Shown here in pieces: positions 7,218 to 12,804 of a DNA stretch of 13,961 nt (its first letter is position 1; the number at the start of each line of letters is the position of its first letter). Below the pieces are notes generated by a model. That model did no database searches, was not told the origin of the DNA, and worked only from the letters and a program-made list of their open reading frames with translations. This stretch comes from Candidatus Peregrinibacteria bacterium (GTDB lineage: Bacteria > Patescibacteriota > Gracilibacteria > UBA1369 > UM-FILTER-53-11), in assembly GCA_023245725.1 (NCBI GenBank), contig JAHFJU010000037.1:1-13961 (forward strand). Reading direction: 5' to 3'. A program made the position numbers and the translations under genes.

Positions 7218-7246
7218 ACCATAACACAATGCGCGTAACTCGTCAA
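7218..7246 (-). promoter_or_regulatory. sigma70-like promoter for the 67-aa minus-strand gene
   Basis: Read on the minus strand: TTGACG (7246-7241), a 17-nt spacer and TATGGT (7223-7218), with TG one base before the -10 as in extended -10 promoters. Transcription would start near 7211, about 23 nt before the ATG at 7188. The -35 and part of the spacer lie in the first codons of the divergent pterin synthase gene. Confidence 0.4.
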
Positions 7247-7591
7247 TTTATATTTTCGGCAGCTCACCATTTAACAGATTATAAAGGCGCGTGCGAACGA
7301 CCGCATGGTCACACCTATAAACTCGCTATAACGGTCGATGGACCAATAAAATCAGATGGGTTGGTTCTAGATTTTGTTGATCTTAAAAGAGTAGTTAATG
7401 AGAGCGTCATCGATTTGCTAGATCATACCGACTTAAACGATCGCTTCAAAAATCCATCCGCAGAATTAATCACTGTGTGGATTTGGGAACAACTGAAAGA
7501 TATCGGCACGCAGACTGGCACCGCTGTAACTTTGCATAAAGTGAAGTTATGGGAGGGAGAAAACACATATGTGAGTTACAAAGGTAAATAA
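7229..7591 (+). CDS. 6-pyruvoyl-tetrahydropterin synthase / QueD family protein (COG0720), possible PTPS-III
   Basis: A 120-aa zinc enzyme acting on dihydroneopterin triphosphate. The likely zinc ligands are H13 (FSAAH), H26 and H28 (HGH). D65-H66 in LLDHTDLN is the catalytic Asp-His pair and E109 in LWEGEN the pterin anchor. The active-site segment is CERPHGH (22-28). C22 satisfies the QueD signature CxxxHGH, which leads to 6-carboxy-tetrahydropterin for queuosine. E23 satisfies ExxHGH, the signature of PTPS-III enzymes that make 6-hydroxymethyl-dihydropterin and replace FolB. Neighbours folP and folK and the absence of folB favour a folate role; a queF gene further on keeps the queuosine role open. 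It may do both. I give no symbol because queD would prejudge this. Confidence 0.88.
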   Translation: MRVTRQFIFSAAHHLTDYKGACERPHGHTYKLAITVDGPIKSDGLVLDFVDLKRVVNESVIDLLDHTDLNDRFKNPSAELITVWIWEQLKDIGTQTGTAVTLHKVKLWEGENTYVSYKGK

Positions 7592-7635
7592 ATCGTGATT
7601 TTTACTTTACGTAAAACCTTCAACGATCTACGATT
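7591..7635 (+). other. nested inverted repeat between the pterin synthase and CYTH genes
   Basis: AATCGT (7591-7596) pairs with ACGATT (7630-7635). Inside, TTTTAC (7600-7605) pairs with GTAAAA (7611-7616), around a TTTACGTAAA palindrome. It fills the 50-nt gap and ends 6 nt before the CYTH start codon, so it could shape translation or mRNA processing there. No T-run follows. Confidence 0.35.
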
Positions 7636-7641
7636 CGTGCG

Positions 7642-8289
7642 ATGTTAGAAATTGAGCGAAAAATTTTGGGAATTAATGTACGGGATCTCTGCAAGAAAAT
7701 TGAGAATCTTGGGGCTTCTGGTAAGTTGAAAGTGAAAAAAACTTTCGAGGGATTAGTGCGAATTAATTATTTCGATTTTGACAATGGCCGAATTCGAGCG
7801 AAAAAAGATTTGCTGAGAGTGCGAGAGTTTGTGCCCATGCCGCAGGCACTGCCACCCCTCAAAAATACAATTGTTGACGCTCATCAAACTCTCACTTATA
7901 CCGAACTTGTATACAAAACCTACGGCGGAATTAAAGATGGTTCGAAAGTTTTCGATGAATGTGAAATAGGTATTCCTCAGTCTTTGGCTAAAATGACTGG
8001 TGATACTACTGCAGAAACTCTAAAATTATTTTTAGAAAAACTTGGACTTAAACGTGTTGTATATTACGAAAAAAAACGCACGCATTACGACTGCGGATCA
8101 TTTAAATGCGAAATTGACGAGCACCCGAAAGTTGAACCGTTTGTCGAAATAGAAGCGCAATCGGCGGTAGAAATTGACCACGCGATAGAAGTACTTGAAT
8201 TAAAAGGATTTGAACAAACTCCGGAAACAATCAGCGAATTACTTGAGCGAAAATATAAGCCACTTACTTTGTCAGACCTGATTTTTTGA
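7642..8289 (+). CDS. CYTH-domain (triphosphate tunnel metalloenzyme) protein
   Basis: A 215-aa protein of the CyaB/thiamine-triphosphatase superfamily, which binds triphosphate groups inside a beta-barrel with metal ions. The defining ExExK is EIERK at residues 3-7, which fixes the start. Further inward-facing charged residues are seen: R59 and R61 (LLRVRE), E88 and K92 (ELVYK), K144-R146 (YEKKR), D159 (CEIDEH) and E169/E171 (FVEIEAQ). The set looks complete, so the protein should be active. Members include class IV adenylate cyclases, thiamine triphosphatases and inorganic triphosphatases; the substrate cannot be read from the sequence. It lies between the pterin synthase and folK, with only 9 nt to folK in the same frame, so a substrate from the pterin pathway is possible. 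Confidence 0.88.
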   Translation: MLEIERKILGINVRDLCKKIENLGASGKLKVKKTFEGLVRINYFDFDNGRIRAKKDLLRVREFVPMPQALPPLKNTIVDAHQTLTYTELVYKTYGGIKDGSKVFDECEIGIPQSLAKMTGDTTAETLKLFLEKLGLKRVVYYEKKRTHYDCGSFKCEIDEHPKVEPFVEIEAQSAVEIDHAIEVLELKGFEQTPETISELLERKYKPLTLSDLIF

Positions 8290-8298
8290 TCGCACATC

Positions 8299-8862
8299 AT
8301 GCCGAAAATTTATATTTCTCTTGGAACAAATTTAGGTGATCGTGTTCAAAATCTTGAACGCGCGCGCGAACTTATAATGAGAGACGGATTTGAAATTCAG
8401 CAAAAATCAAAGATACACGAAACAGAGGAGTGGACTTCTATAGAACAAATCGGGCAACGTCTTGTAGATTCATCTCAATCACAAAAAACTACGACGGCAA
8501 TGTATTTGAACCAATGTATTTGCGCGTCTGTAAATTTTTCGCCAGTAGTTGCATTTGAAAAACTTCGTGCGATTGAAAAAGAAATTGGCCGCGATCGCCA
8601 CGCCGAGAAACTTTTCAAAAAAACTCACAATGTTGAATTTGCGCCAAGAATAATCGATCTCGATATTTTATTGTACGATGACTGGTTTGTTCGAGAAGGT
8701 CGCGCGTTGGTGAATAGCGATGGTACATTTGAAGAACTAATTATTCCTCATCCTCGAATGCATTTGAGAAAATTTGTTCTAGGCCCTCTCTCTGAAATTG
8801 CTCCTGATATTCTTCACCCCGTTTTACGTAAAAAAATATCGGAACTTAATCGAATATCCTAA
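8299..8862 (+). CDS. folK: 2-amino-4-hydroxy-6-hydroxymethyldihydropteridine pyrophosphokinase
   Basis: A 187-aa enzyme that transfers pyrophosphate from ATP to 6-hydroxymethyl-dihydropterin, directly before the FolP step. The N-terminus IYISLGTNLGDR is typical. The signature APRIIDLDILLYD at 115-127 includes the two magnesium ligands D120 and D122. IIPHPRMHLRKFVLGPL follows at 148-164, with H151, R153 and R157 as likely ATP contacts. It is longer than E. coli FolK (159 aa) because of two expanded loops: about residues 45-68, corresponding to the mobile catalytic loop, and about 99-114, between GRDR and APR. The start is 9 nt after the CYTH stop. The stop overlaps the stop of the convergent minus-strand gene by 4 nt. 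Confidence 0.95.
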   Translation: MPKIYISLGTNLGDRVQNLERARELIMRDGFEIQQKSKIHETEEWTSIEQIGQRLVDSSQSQKTTTAMYLNQCICASVNFSPVVAFEKLRAIEKEIGRDRHAEKLFKKTHNVEFAPRIIDLDILLYDDWFVREGRALVNSDGTFEELIIPHPRMHLRKFVLGPLSEIAPDILHPVLRKKISELNRIS

Positions 8863-10040
8863 AGCCATTGTCTTAAATGAGGTATAGCGAGTTTGTTTTT
8901 AAAGTGTTCACTAATCGGAGAATGTGCGCGTATTATTGCATTCGGTTCCATGATTTTAGCTCTCATTTGGTGAGATAGATCATCGCCATCTTTGGTCTCA
9001 TTAACCGCCAAGCTAAGTCTTTCAATCAGGTCTGTAAGGCATATTGTGTATTCATTTTTGTCGTCGCTATTGTTATCTACGTCTATATTTTGTAATTCAA
9101 TAAATGCCTCTAAAAGTTTTTTGGCTGCGGATTTCGAAATAGTAGCGCAGTTGCCTTTATAAACGGTTATCTTATTTATATTCCCAAAAAAACCTTGGCT
9201 TCTTTTATTTAATGCTACATTTGGAGCAGTTAATATTTGTAAGATTTGCTTTGCAAGCTCATTGTAATCTACATCTTGGGCCTCTACTACCTCGACCATT
9301 TTTATGTAGTCTAGTCGTCGCAATACATCTTTAGAAGGCGGTCTTAATGCAAAACGATCAGTGCTCGAATTTACATTTGTGAATAGCGTCGCCGCTTCAT
9401 TTTTAGGATGCAAAAGAGACAACCCGTTTCTGGTTGTAATTGTAGCTTTTTCTCCGAGAATATCATTAATGGCTCTAGTTATTTCTTCACTAAGGACAAC
9501 CGCTGTTGGTGCGTACTCATTTACAAGTACCAATAGTGCTTCTCTTGCAGGTTCTGAATCAATGTTGCCGATTGAATCTCTAACTATGCCGCGTGTTCGT
9601 CTGTCCGCAAAAGCTGGTTCGTATTTTGTTGGAATATCAGTTGTTTCAAGTGTATATATTCCGCTGTCTATACATCTAATTTTAAGTTTCGGTCTAGGGC
9701 TTAGCCTACACATTAGTTTAAAAAAAACTCCAAGATTTGTATTCTTTAAATCACGGCTATCAACGTTTCTATCGGTTGAAATTGATATCTCAGAGTTGCG
9801 AACAATAGCGCCACCATCTTTTGGAAGATATTGTTTTCCCCAAGCAATTGTTCTGAGCGTCGTATCGCTTAAATGAAACTCGCATTTTTCAGCGATCATC
9901 GCTTCTATTAGTCCAATTACACGATCAACTTCTTCTATAGTCGCGCTTCTAAATCTATCGTTGCGTTCTTGAAGCGATAGCTCTGCTTTTTGTGATTTAA
10001 CCGGAGTCGCGCGTGCGTCTTTTTCTACGTCAATTGTCAT
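8859..10040 (-). CDS. uncharacterised 393-aa protein
   Basis: I do not recognise this family. It is soluble, with no signal peptide or membrane segment. The N-terminal 35 residues are charged and probably disordered. Residues 36-70 and 160-200 look helical. The middle carries ETTDI (132-136) and ADRRTRGIV (145-153), two blocks also found in the same order in the 95-aa protein encoded just upstream. Six Cys-poor segments follow, with alternating strands and helices to the C-terminus (LRQWL). It is probably cotranscribed with the 95-aa gene, 16 nt upstream. It is transcribed against folK and overlaps it by 4 nt, leaving no room for a terminator. The start at 10040 follows the 95-aa stop closely; a Shine-Dalgarno sequence is absent. 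Confidence 0.7.
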   Translation of the reverse strand: MTIDVEKDARATPVKSQKAELSLQERNDRFRSATIEEVDRVIGLIEAMIAEKCEFHLSDTTLRTIAWGKQYLPKDGGAIVRNSEISISTDRNVDSRDLKNTNLGVFFKLMCRLSPRPKLKIRCIDSGIYTLETTDIPTKYEPAFADRRTRGIVRDSIGNIDSEPAREALLVLVNEYAPTAVVLSEEITRAINDILGEKATITTRNGLSLLHPKNEAATLFTNVNSSTDRFALRPPSKDVLRRLDYIKMVEVVEAQDVDYNELAKQILQILTAPNVALNKRSQGFFGNINKITVYKGNCATISKSAAKKLLEAFIELQNIDVDNNSDDKNEYTICLTDLIERLSLAVNETKDGDDLSHQMRAKIMEPNAIIRAHSPISEHFKNKLAIPHLRQWL

Positions 10041-10056
10041 AAACTCAACTGTATCT

Positions 10057-10344
10057 TTAAATTCTTTTATCCATTATTGCAGTTATCGCCGCATGTACTT
10101 GCGCCGTTCTCATCCCTCGTGATTCAACAAAAGGTGCTGATTTGTCTCTGCATGTTGGTAGTCGCACCGATAAATTTCTACTACCTTCTGTTAAATGAAG
10201 TCTGCCAGAGTCTTCGGCGATTATTTGTCTTTTAGTAGCTATTCCGCGCGTTCCTCTATCACTTGCTGCTTGCCACGCTACAAGTAGTTGGTATACGCTT
10301 TCTCCACAAAGTTCAGGTTCGAAGTCGGTTGTTTCAGGTGCCAT
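10057..10344 (-). CDS. uncharacterised 95-aa protein, partner of the 393-aa gene
   Basis: A short soluble protein, first gene of a two-gene minus-strand operon. It contains ETTDF (4-8) and ASDRGTRGIA (27-36), matching ETTDI and ADRRTRGIV in the 393-aa protein. The stretch from GTRGIA to RLP (31-63) loosely resembles the last part of GHKL ATPase domains (a glycine-rich turn, a helix, then two strands ending in LP), but the N, D and first G boxes are absent and this is not enough to call it. The C-terminal 20 residues look helical. A strong promoter lies directly in front, so it is likely a real gene rather than a remnant. Confidence 0.6.
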   Translation of the reverse strand: MAPETTDFEPELCGESVYQLLVAWQAASDRGTRGIATKRQIIAEDSGRLHLTEGSRNLSVRLPTCRDKSAPFVESRGMRTAQVHAAITAIMDKRI

Positions 10345-10354
10345 AAGTATCAGT

Positions 10355-10382
10355 ACTATACATTAAAAAATCCATGAGTCAA
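10355..10382 (-). promoter_or_regulatory. strong promoter for the 95-aa/393-aa operon, nearly leaderless
   Basis: Read on the minus strand: TTGACT (10382-10377), a 16-nt spacer and TATAGT (10360-10355); each hexamer matches the consensus at five of six positions. Transcription would begin near 10348, only about four nucleotides before the ATG at 10344, so the mRNA would be almost leaderless. Confidence 0.55.
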
Positions 10383-10405
10383 TCGTTTTTCTTGTGTTCC
10401 GTGCA

Positions 10406-10434
10406 TTGTACGAAATCCTCATTACATTTATAGT
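10406..10434 (+). promoter_or_regulatory. possible promoter for the transketolase subunit gene
   Basis: TTGTAC (10406-10411), a 17-nt spacer and TATAGT (10429-10434). The -10 is good, while the -35 keeps only TTG. Transcription would start near 10441, leaving about six nucleotides before the ATG at 10447. Confidence 0.35.
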
Positions 10435-10446
10435 GAGTGCGCTTTT

Positions 10447-11313
10447 ATGAATACTCTTGAACTAAAAAAACTTGCTAGCGGTTTTCGCATCGACATTCTT
10501 AACATGGTGCACAAGGCGAATTCTGGGCATGTGACAACTTCACTTTCTGCAATCGATATTATTACGACTCTTTATTTTGGCGACATCGATGGGGTTCCGA
10601 TTATGAAGTACGATGCAAAAAAACCTCGTTGGGAGGGGCGCGATTATTTTATTTTGTCGAAGGGGCATGGGTGTCCTGCGTTATATGCTGTTTTGGCTGA
10701 GTGCGGATTTTTTCCGAAAGATGAGTTGAGTCACCTGCGTCAATTGAACTCATTACTCGAAGGGCATCCTGTACGAAAAATCCCTGGGATTGAGGCAAAT
10801 ACAGGCCCGCTTGGTCAAGGAATTTCATTTGCGAACGGAATTGCTTTGGCTCTTAAGATGGATAAAAAAGACAACCACATTTACGTTGTGTTAGGTGATG
10901 GAGAGCTTCAGGAAGGCCAAATTTGGGAGAGTGCCATGACCGCGGCTCAGTACAAACTCGATAACATTACCGCGATCGTCGATGCTAATAAATTGCAGCA
11001 GACGAATTTCACGAGAGCAATTAAGCCGGTCGACCCTATCGGTCCTAAATTTGCTGCGTTCGGTTGGAATGTAATTAATGTAAAAAACGGTCACGACATC
11101 GATGAAATCCGCGACGCGATTCGACGCGCGCGAAAGCAAAAACTTAAACCTACAGTTTTAGTGTGCGATACGGTCAAGGGTAAAGGTGTCGATTTTACCG
11201 AGAACAAGCCATCTTATCACGGCGTGCCTCTTTCAAAAGAAGAGATGGCAGTGGCAATTCCAAAACTCGAGGATGAATACAGAAAACTAGAGCAATTGCT
11301 TGAGAAGCAGTAG
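10447..11313 (+). CDS. transketolase, N-terminal (thiamine diphosphate-binding) subunit
   Basis: A 288-aa protein equal to the first half of transketolase, which moves two-carbon units between sugar phosphates in the pentose phosphate pathway. Visible sites: NSGH (25-28), SKGHG (71-75), GPLGQG (120-125), and the thiamine diphosphate motif GDGELQEGQIWE (150-161) ending with N181 in VDANK; D151 and N181 bind the metal. The frame ends naturally after a helical tail, at the usual length for split transketolases (about 270-290 aa). The C-terminal subunit, which is normally next door, is missing: the following gene is on the other strand and unrelated. The partner must lie elsewhere. No Shine-Dalgarno sequence is visible. 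Confidence 0.93.
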   Translation: MNTLELKKLASGFRIDILNMVHKANSGHVTTSLSAIDIITTLYFGDIDGVPIMKYDAKKPRWEGRDYFILSKGHGCPALYAVLAECGFFPKDELSHLRQLNSLLEGHPVRKIPGIEANTGPLGQGISFANGIALALKMDKKDNHIYVVLGDGELQEGQIWESAMTAAQYKLDNITAIVDANKLQQTNFTRAIKPVDPIGPKFAAFGWNVINVKNGHDIDEIRDAIRRARKQKLKPTVLVCDTVKGKGVDFTENKPSYHGVPLSKEEMAVAIPKLEDEYRKLEQLLEKQ

Positions 11314-11385
11314 GGTGGATGTACATTTTTCTTTTTTGGCATCGGCCATCGTTTTGAAAGAAAACTAATTCGGTTTTTTCATGCT

Positions 11386-11422
11386 CCGCCGCCTTCTTAT
11401 ATATTTTTAAATGAGGCGGCGG
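11386..11422. terminator. GC-rich hairpin between convergent genes
   Basis: CCGCCGCCT (11386-11394) and AGGCGGCGG (11414-11422) form a perfect 9-bp stem around a 19-nt AT-rich loop, in otherwise AT-rich sequence. It lies 73 nt after the transketolase stop and 85 nt beyond the end of the convergent 331-aa gene, where it could stop transcription from both sides. The following sequence (CATATTTATTTC) is T-rich without a pure T-run. Confidence 0.5.
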
Positions 11423-11506
11423 CATATTTATTTCTATAGGACAAGCGCAGCACCGCAAGTTTGCACTCTAGTATGCAGCCTGCGTATGCTGGCTGTGCTG
11501 TATATT

Positions 11507-12502
11507 TCAAAGCCTTTTTGCCCCTAGCCATTTTGTGGCCTCGGCCAGAAGTAGTTCTATGTTTAAATCATTTGAGTGAACGGAAGTTCCGCAGACTTTT
11601 CCCGATTTTGCCCATTCACTAATTTGACATGGTTTGATACCTGCATTTCGTAGCGCGCTTTTTGAAAACCTTTTTACCCAAATAAAATCCATGCAGAGCA
11701 TTGCGTTTAGGGCATAGTCCACGGCACTTTGTAAGTTTGGCGTTTTTGAAACAATCATACCGCTAGTTTGATGTATAGCATCTTTATACGCATCAACTGG
11801 AAGGTGGTGAGTTGTGTTTATTCCGCCAACTTTTGTAAGTGCGTCGGTGACAATTGTGGTGCAGTTGTGCGATGTTGGATTCAGCGTAATACCAAATGTT
11901 TCAGCGTGCATTCTCGACTGAAATACCGGCACGCATTTTGGATCACTAACAAAGTTTTTAAAGTAATCGCTCAAGTCATTAATTGCCTGTTGAGTGATAA
12001 GAGGAGTTATATCTACTTCGCCTTGTACCCATCTCCAATCGGTTAAATCGCATTCCATATGCCCTGGAATGCCTGCTGCCAAAATTCCAAGCGCGGCTGG
12101 TTTTGCCTCATTACCCTCAATAAGTTTTGGAAATCTTTTAAGTCCCGCGCAAAAATGATACACATGCCCATTCAATTCTATATTGCATGCGCCCCAAGGA
12201 TCACCCCTTCTGCCTCCATCAGAGTAGAGCATTCTAGCGTACGGATCTGTATCTTGGGCTCTCTCAAGATGTGCAACTCTTCTAACTGCTCCTCTGTATA
12301 CATCAGGTCTTCCATACCAATTCTCATGTACTGAGCCGGGTGTACCGCCATTAAATCCTATATGTGGGACTGGAACTTTATTACCATTTAATATTGGTAA
12401 CAGTTTTTCGCTGATGAGTTTTTGAACTGCGATCACAAGAATTGCAGCTTTGTCGTTGCCGATGTTTGTGTCGGCATTTTCGTATGTAGATTGTGTTTCC
12501 AT
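11507..12502 (-). CDS. uncharacterised 331-aa protein, possible permuted papain-like fold
   Basis: I cannot assign this protein with certainty. It has no convincing signal peptide or membrane segment. Two segments recall permuted papain-like (NlpC/P60-related) enzymes, in which a GHV-type histidine strand precedes the cysteine helix by about 100 residues: NGHVYHF at 111-117 and SHNCTTIVTDALTKVGG at 211-227, with C214 at the start of a helix. Further notable features are the Gly/Arg-rich YSDGGRRGDPWG (93-104), several Trp, and eight Cys in total. If the fold is right, it would be a cysteine peptidase, amidase or acyltransferase. It stands alone on the minus strand, diverging from queF. The start at 12502 gives a polar N-terminus; no ribosome binding site or clear promoter is visible. 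Confidence 0.6.
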   Translation of the reverse strand: METQSTYENADTNIGNDKAAILVIAVQKLISEKLLPILNGNKVPVPHIGFNGGTPGSVHENWYGRPDVYRGAVRRVAHLERAQDTDPYARMLYSDGGRRGDPWGACNIELNGHVYHFCAGLKRFPKLIEGNEAKPAALGILAAGIPGHMECDLTDWRWVQGEVDITPLITQQAINDLSDYFKNFVSDPKCVPVFQSRMHAETFGITLNPTSHNCTTIVTDALTKVGGINTTHHLPVDAYKDAIHQTSGMIVSKTPNLQSAVDYALNAMLCMDFIWVKRFSKSALRNAGIKPCQISEWAKSGKVCGTSVHSNDLNIELLLAEATKWLGAKRL

Positions 12503-12610
12503 AATATTCGCATAAGTAAAAAGTAAGAAATAAAAAGGATTTTTCTTTTACGGAAGATGCTTTCTTCGCATACTGTTGAGCTTTTAAACATGAGCGTTTT
12601 CATACAAAAA

Positions 12611-12687
12611 AACTCCCGGATTTCCGAGAGGTGGTGTTAATAATTGCGTGGAACTACAAACTACCTCTCGAGAATTTTGCGAGAGTT
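12611..12687 (+). promoter_or_regulatory. structured leader upstream of queF with mutually exclusive helices
   Basis: CGAGAGGTGGT (12625-12635) pairs with ACTACCTCTCG (12660-12670), 11 bp with one G-T. The same CTCTCG (12665-12670) can instead pair with CGAGAG (12680-12685) in a 6-bp hairpin. AACTC (12611-12615) can close the whole element with GAGTT (12683-12687). Such competing pairings are typical of attenuators and riboswitches. It does not match the preQ1-I or preQ1-II consensus known to me. It could also belong to an untranslated RNA of its own. Confidence 0.45.
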
Positions 12688-12747
12688 GCGACGTACGTTC
12701 TGAGTTGTACTGCTGTAGGAGTGCATGGTGTCTCGCATGTTAGCATC

Positions 12748-12778
12748 TGCAAAAAAATGCGCAAGGTATTTTTTTGTA
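12748..12778 (+). promoter_or_regulatory. A/T hairpin in front of queF
   Basis: TGCAAAAAAAT (12748-12758) pairs with ATTTTTTTGTA (12768-12778): 11 bp including one G-T, around a 9-nt GCGCAAGGT loop. The descending T7 arm makes it look like a weak terminator, though a GC-rich base is missing. It ends 24 nt before the preferred queF start. Confidence 0.35.
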
Positions 12779-12780
12779 AA

Positions 12781-12804
12781 GTATGGTAATATCCATCACC
12801 GTAT
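12781..12804 (+). promoter_or_regulatory. hairpin overlapping the queF start codon
   Basis: GTATGGT (12781-12787) pairs with ACCGTAT (12798-12804) with two G-T pairs, extended by two more pairs after a mismatch. The right arm includes the first two bases of the ATG at 12803, so it could control access to the start codon. Confidence 0.3.

Noticed and set aside
8287..8301. The CYTH stop TGA is in frame with the folK start, which would give a fusion if TGA were recoded as glycine (as in Gracilibacteria and Absconditabacteria).
   Set aside because: TGA also ends pabB and the GNAT gene at natural ends. No TGA occurs inside a conserved domain, and conserved glycines use GGN codons. Two separate genes under the standard code fit better.
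9361..9876. A 171-aa plus-strand frame inside the 393-aa gene.
   Set aside because: It is hydrophobic and Ser/Val-rich, as expected from the reverse of a charged coding region. It has no promoter and lies fully within the better-supported minus-strand gene.
11195..11458. An 87-aa minus-strand frame crossing the end of the transketolase gene and the GC-rich hairpin.
   Set aside because: It covers conserved transketolase codons and the terminator-like stem, and its composition is not protein-like.
11314..11506. A possible CRISPR or tandem repeat region in the gap after the transketolase gene.
   Set aside because: Only one GC-rich inverted repeat and a weak second stem (about 11475-11500) are present. 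No repeat unit recurs with regular spacing here or elsewhere in the window.
12601..12800. A preQ1 class I or II riboswitch in front of queF.
   Set aside because: The short stem with a C-rich loop and the AAAAACTA-type tail of class I, and the CGCGGATAACCGCCAAAGGAG-like end of class II, are not seen. Only a generic structured leader can be claimed.
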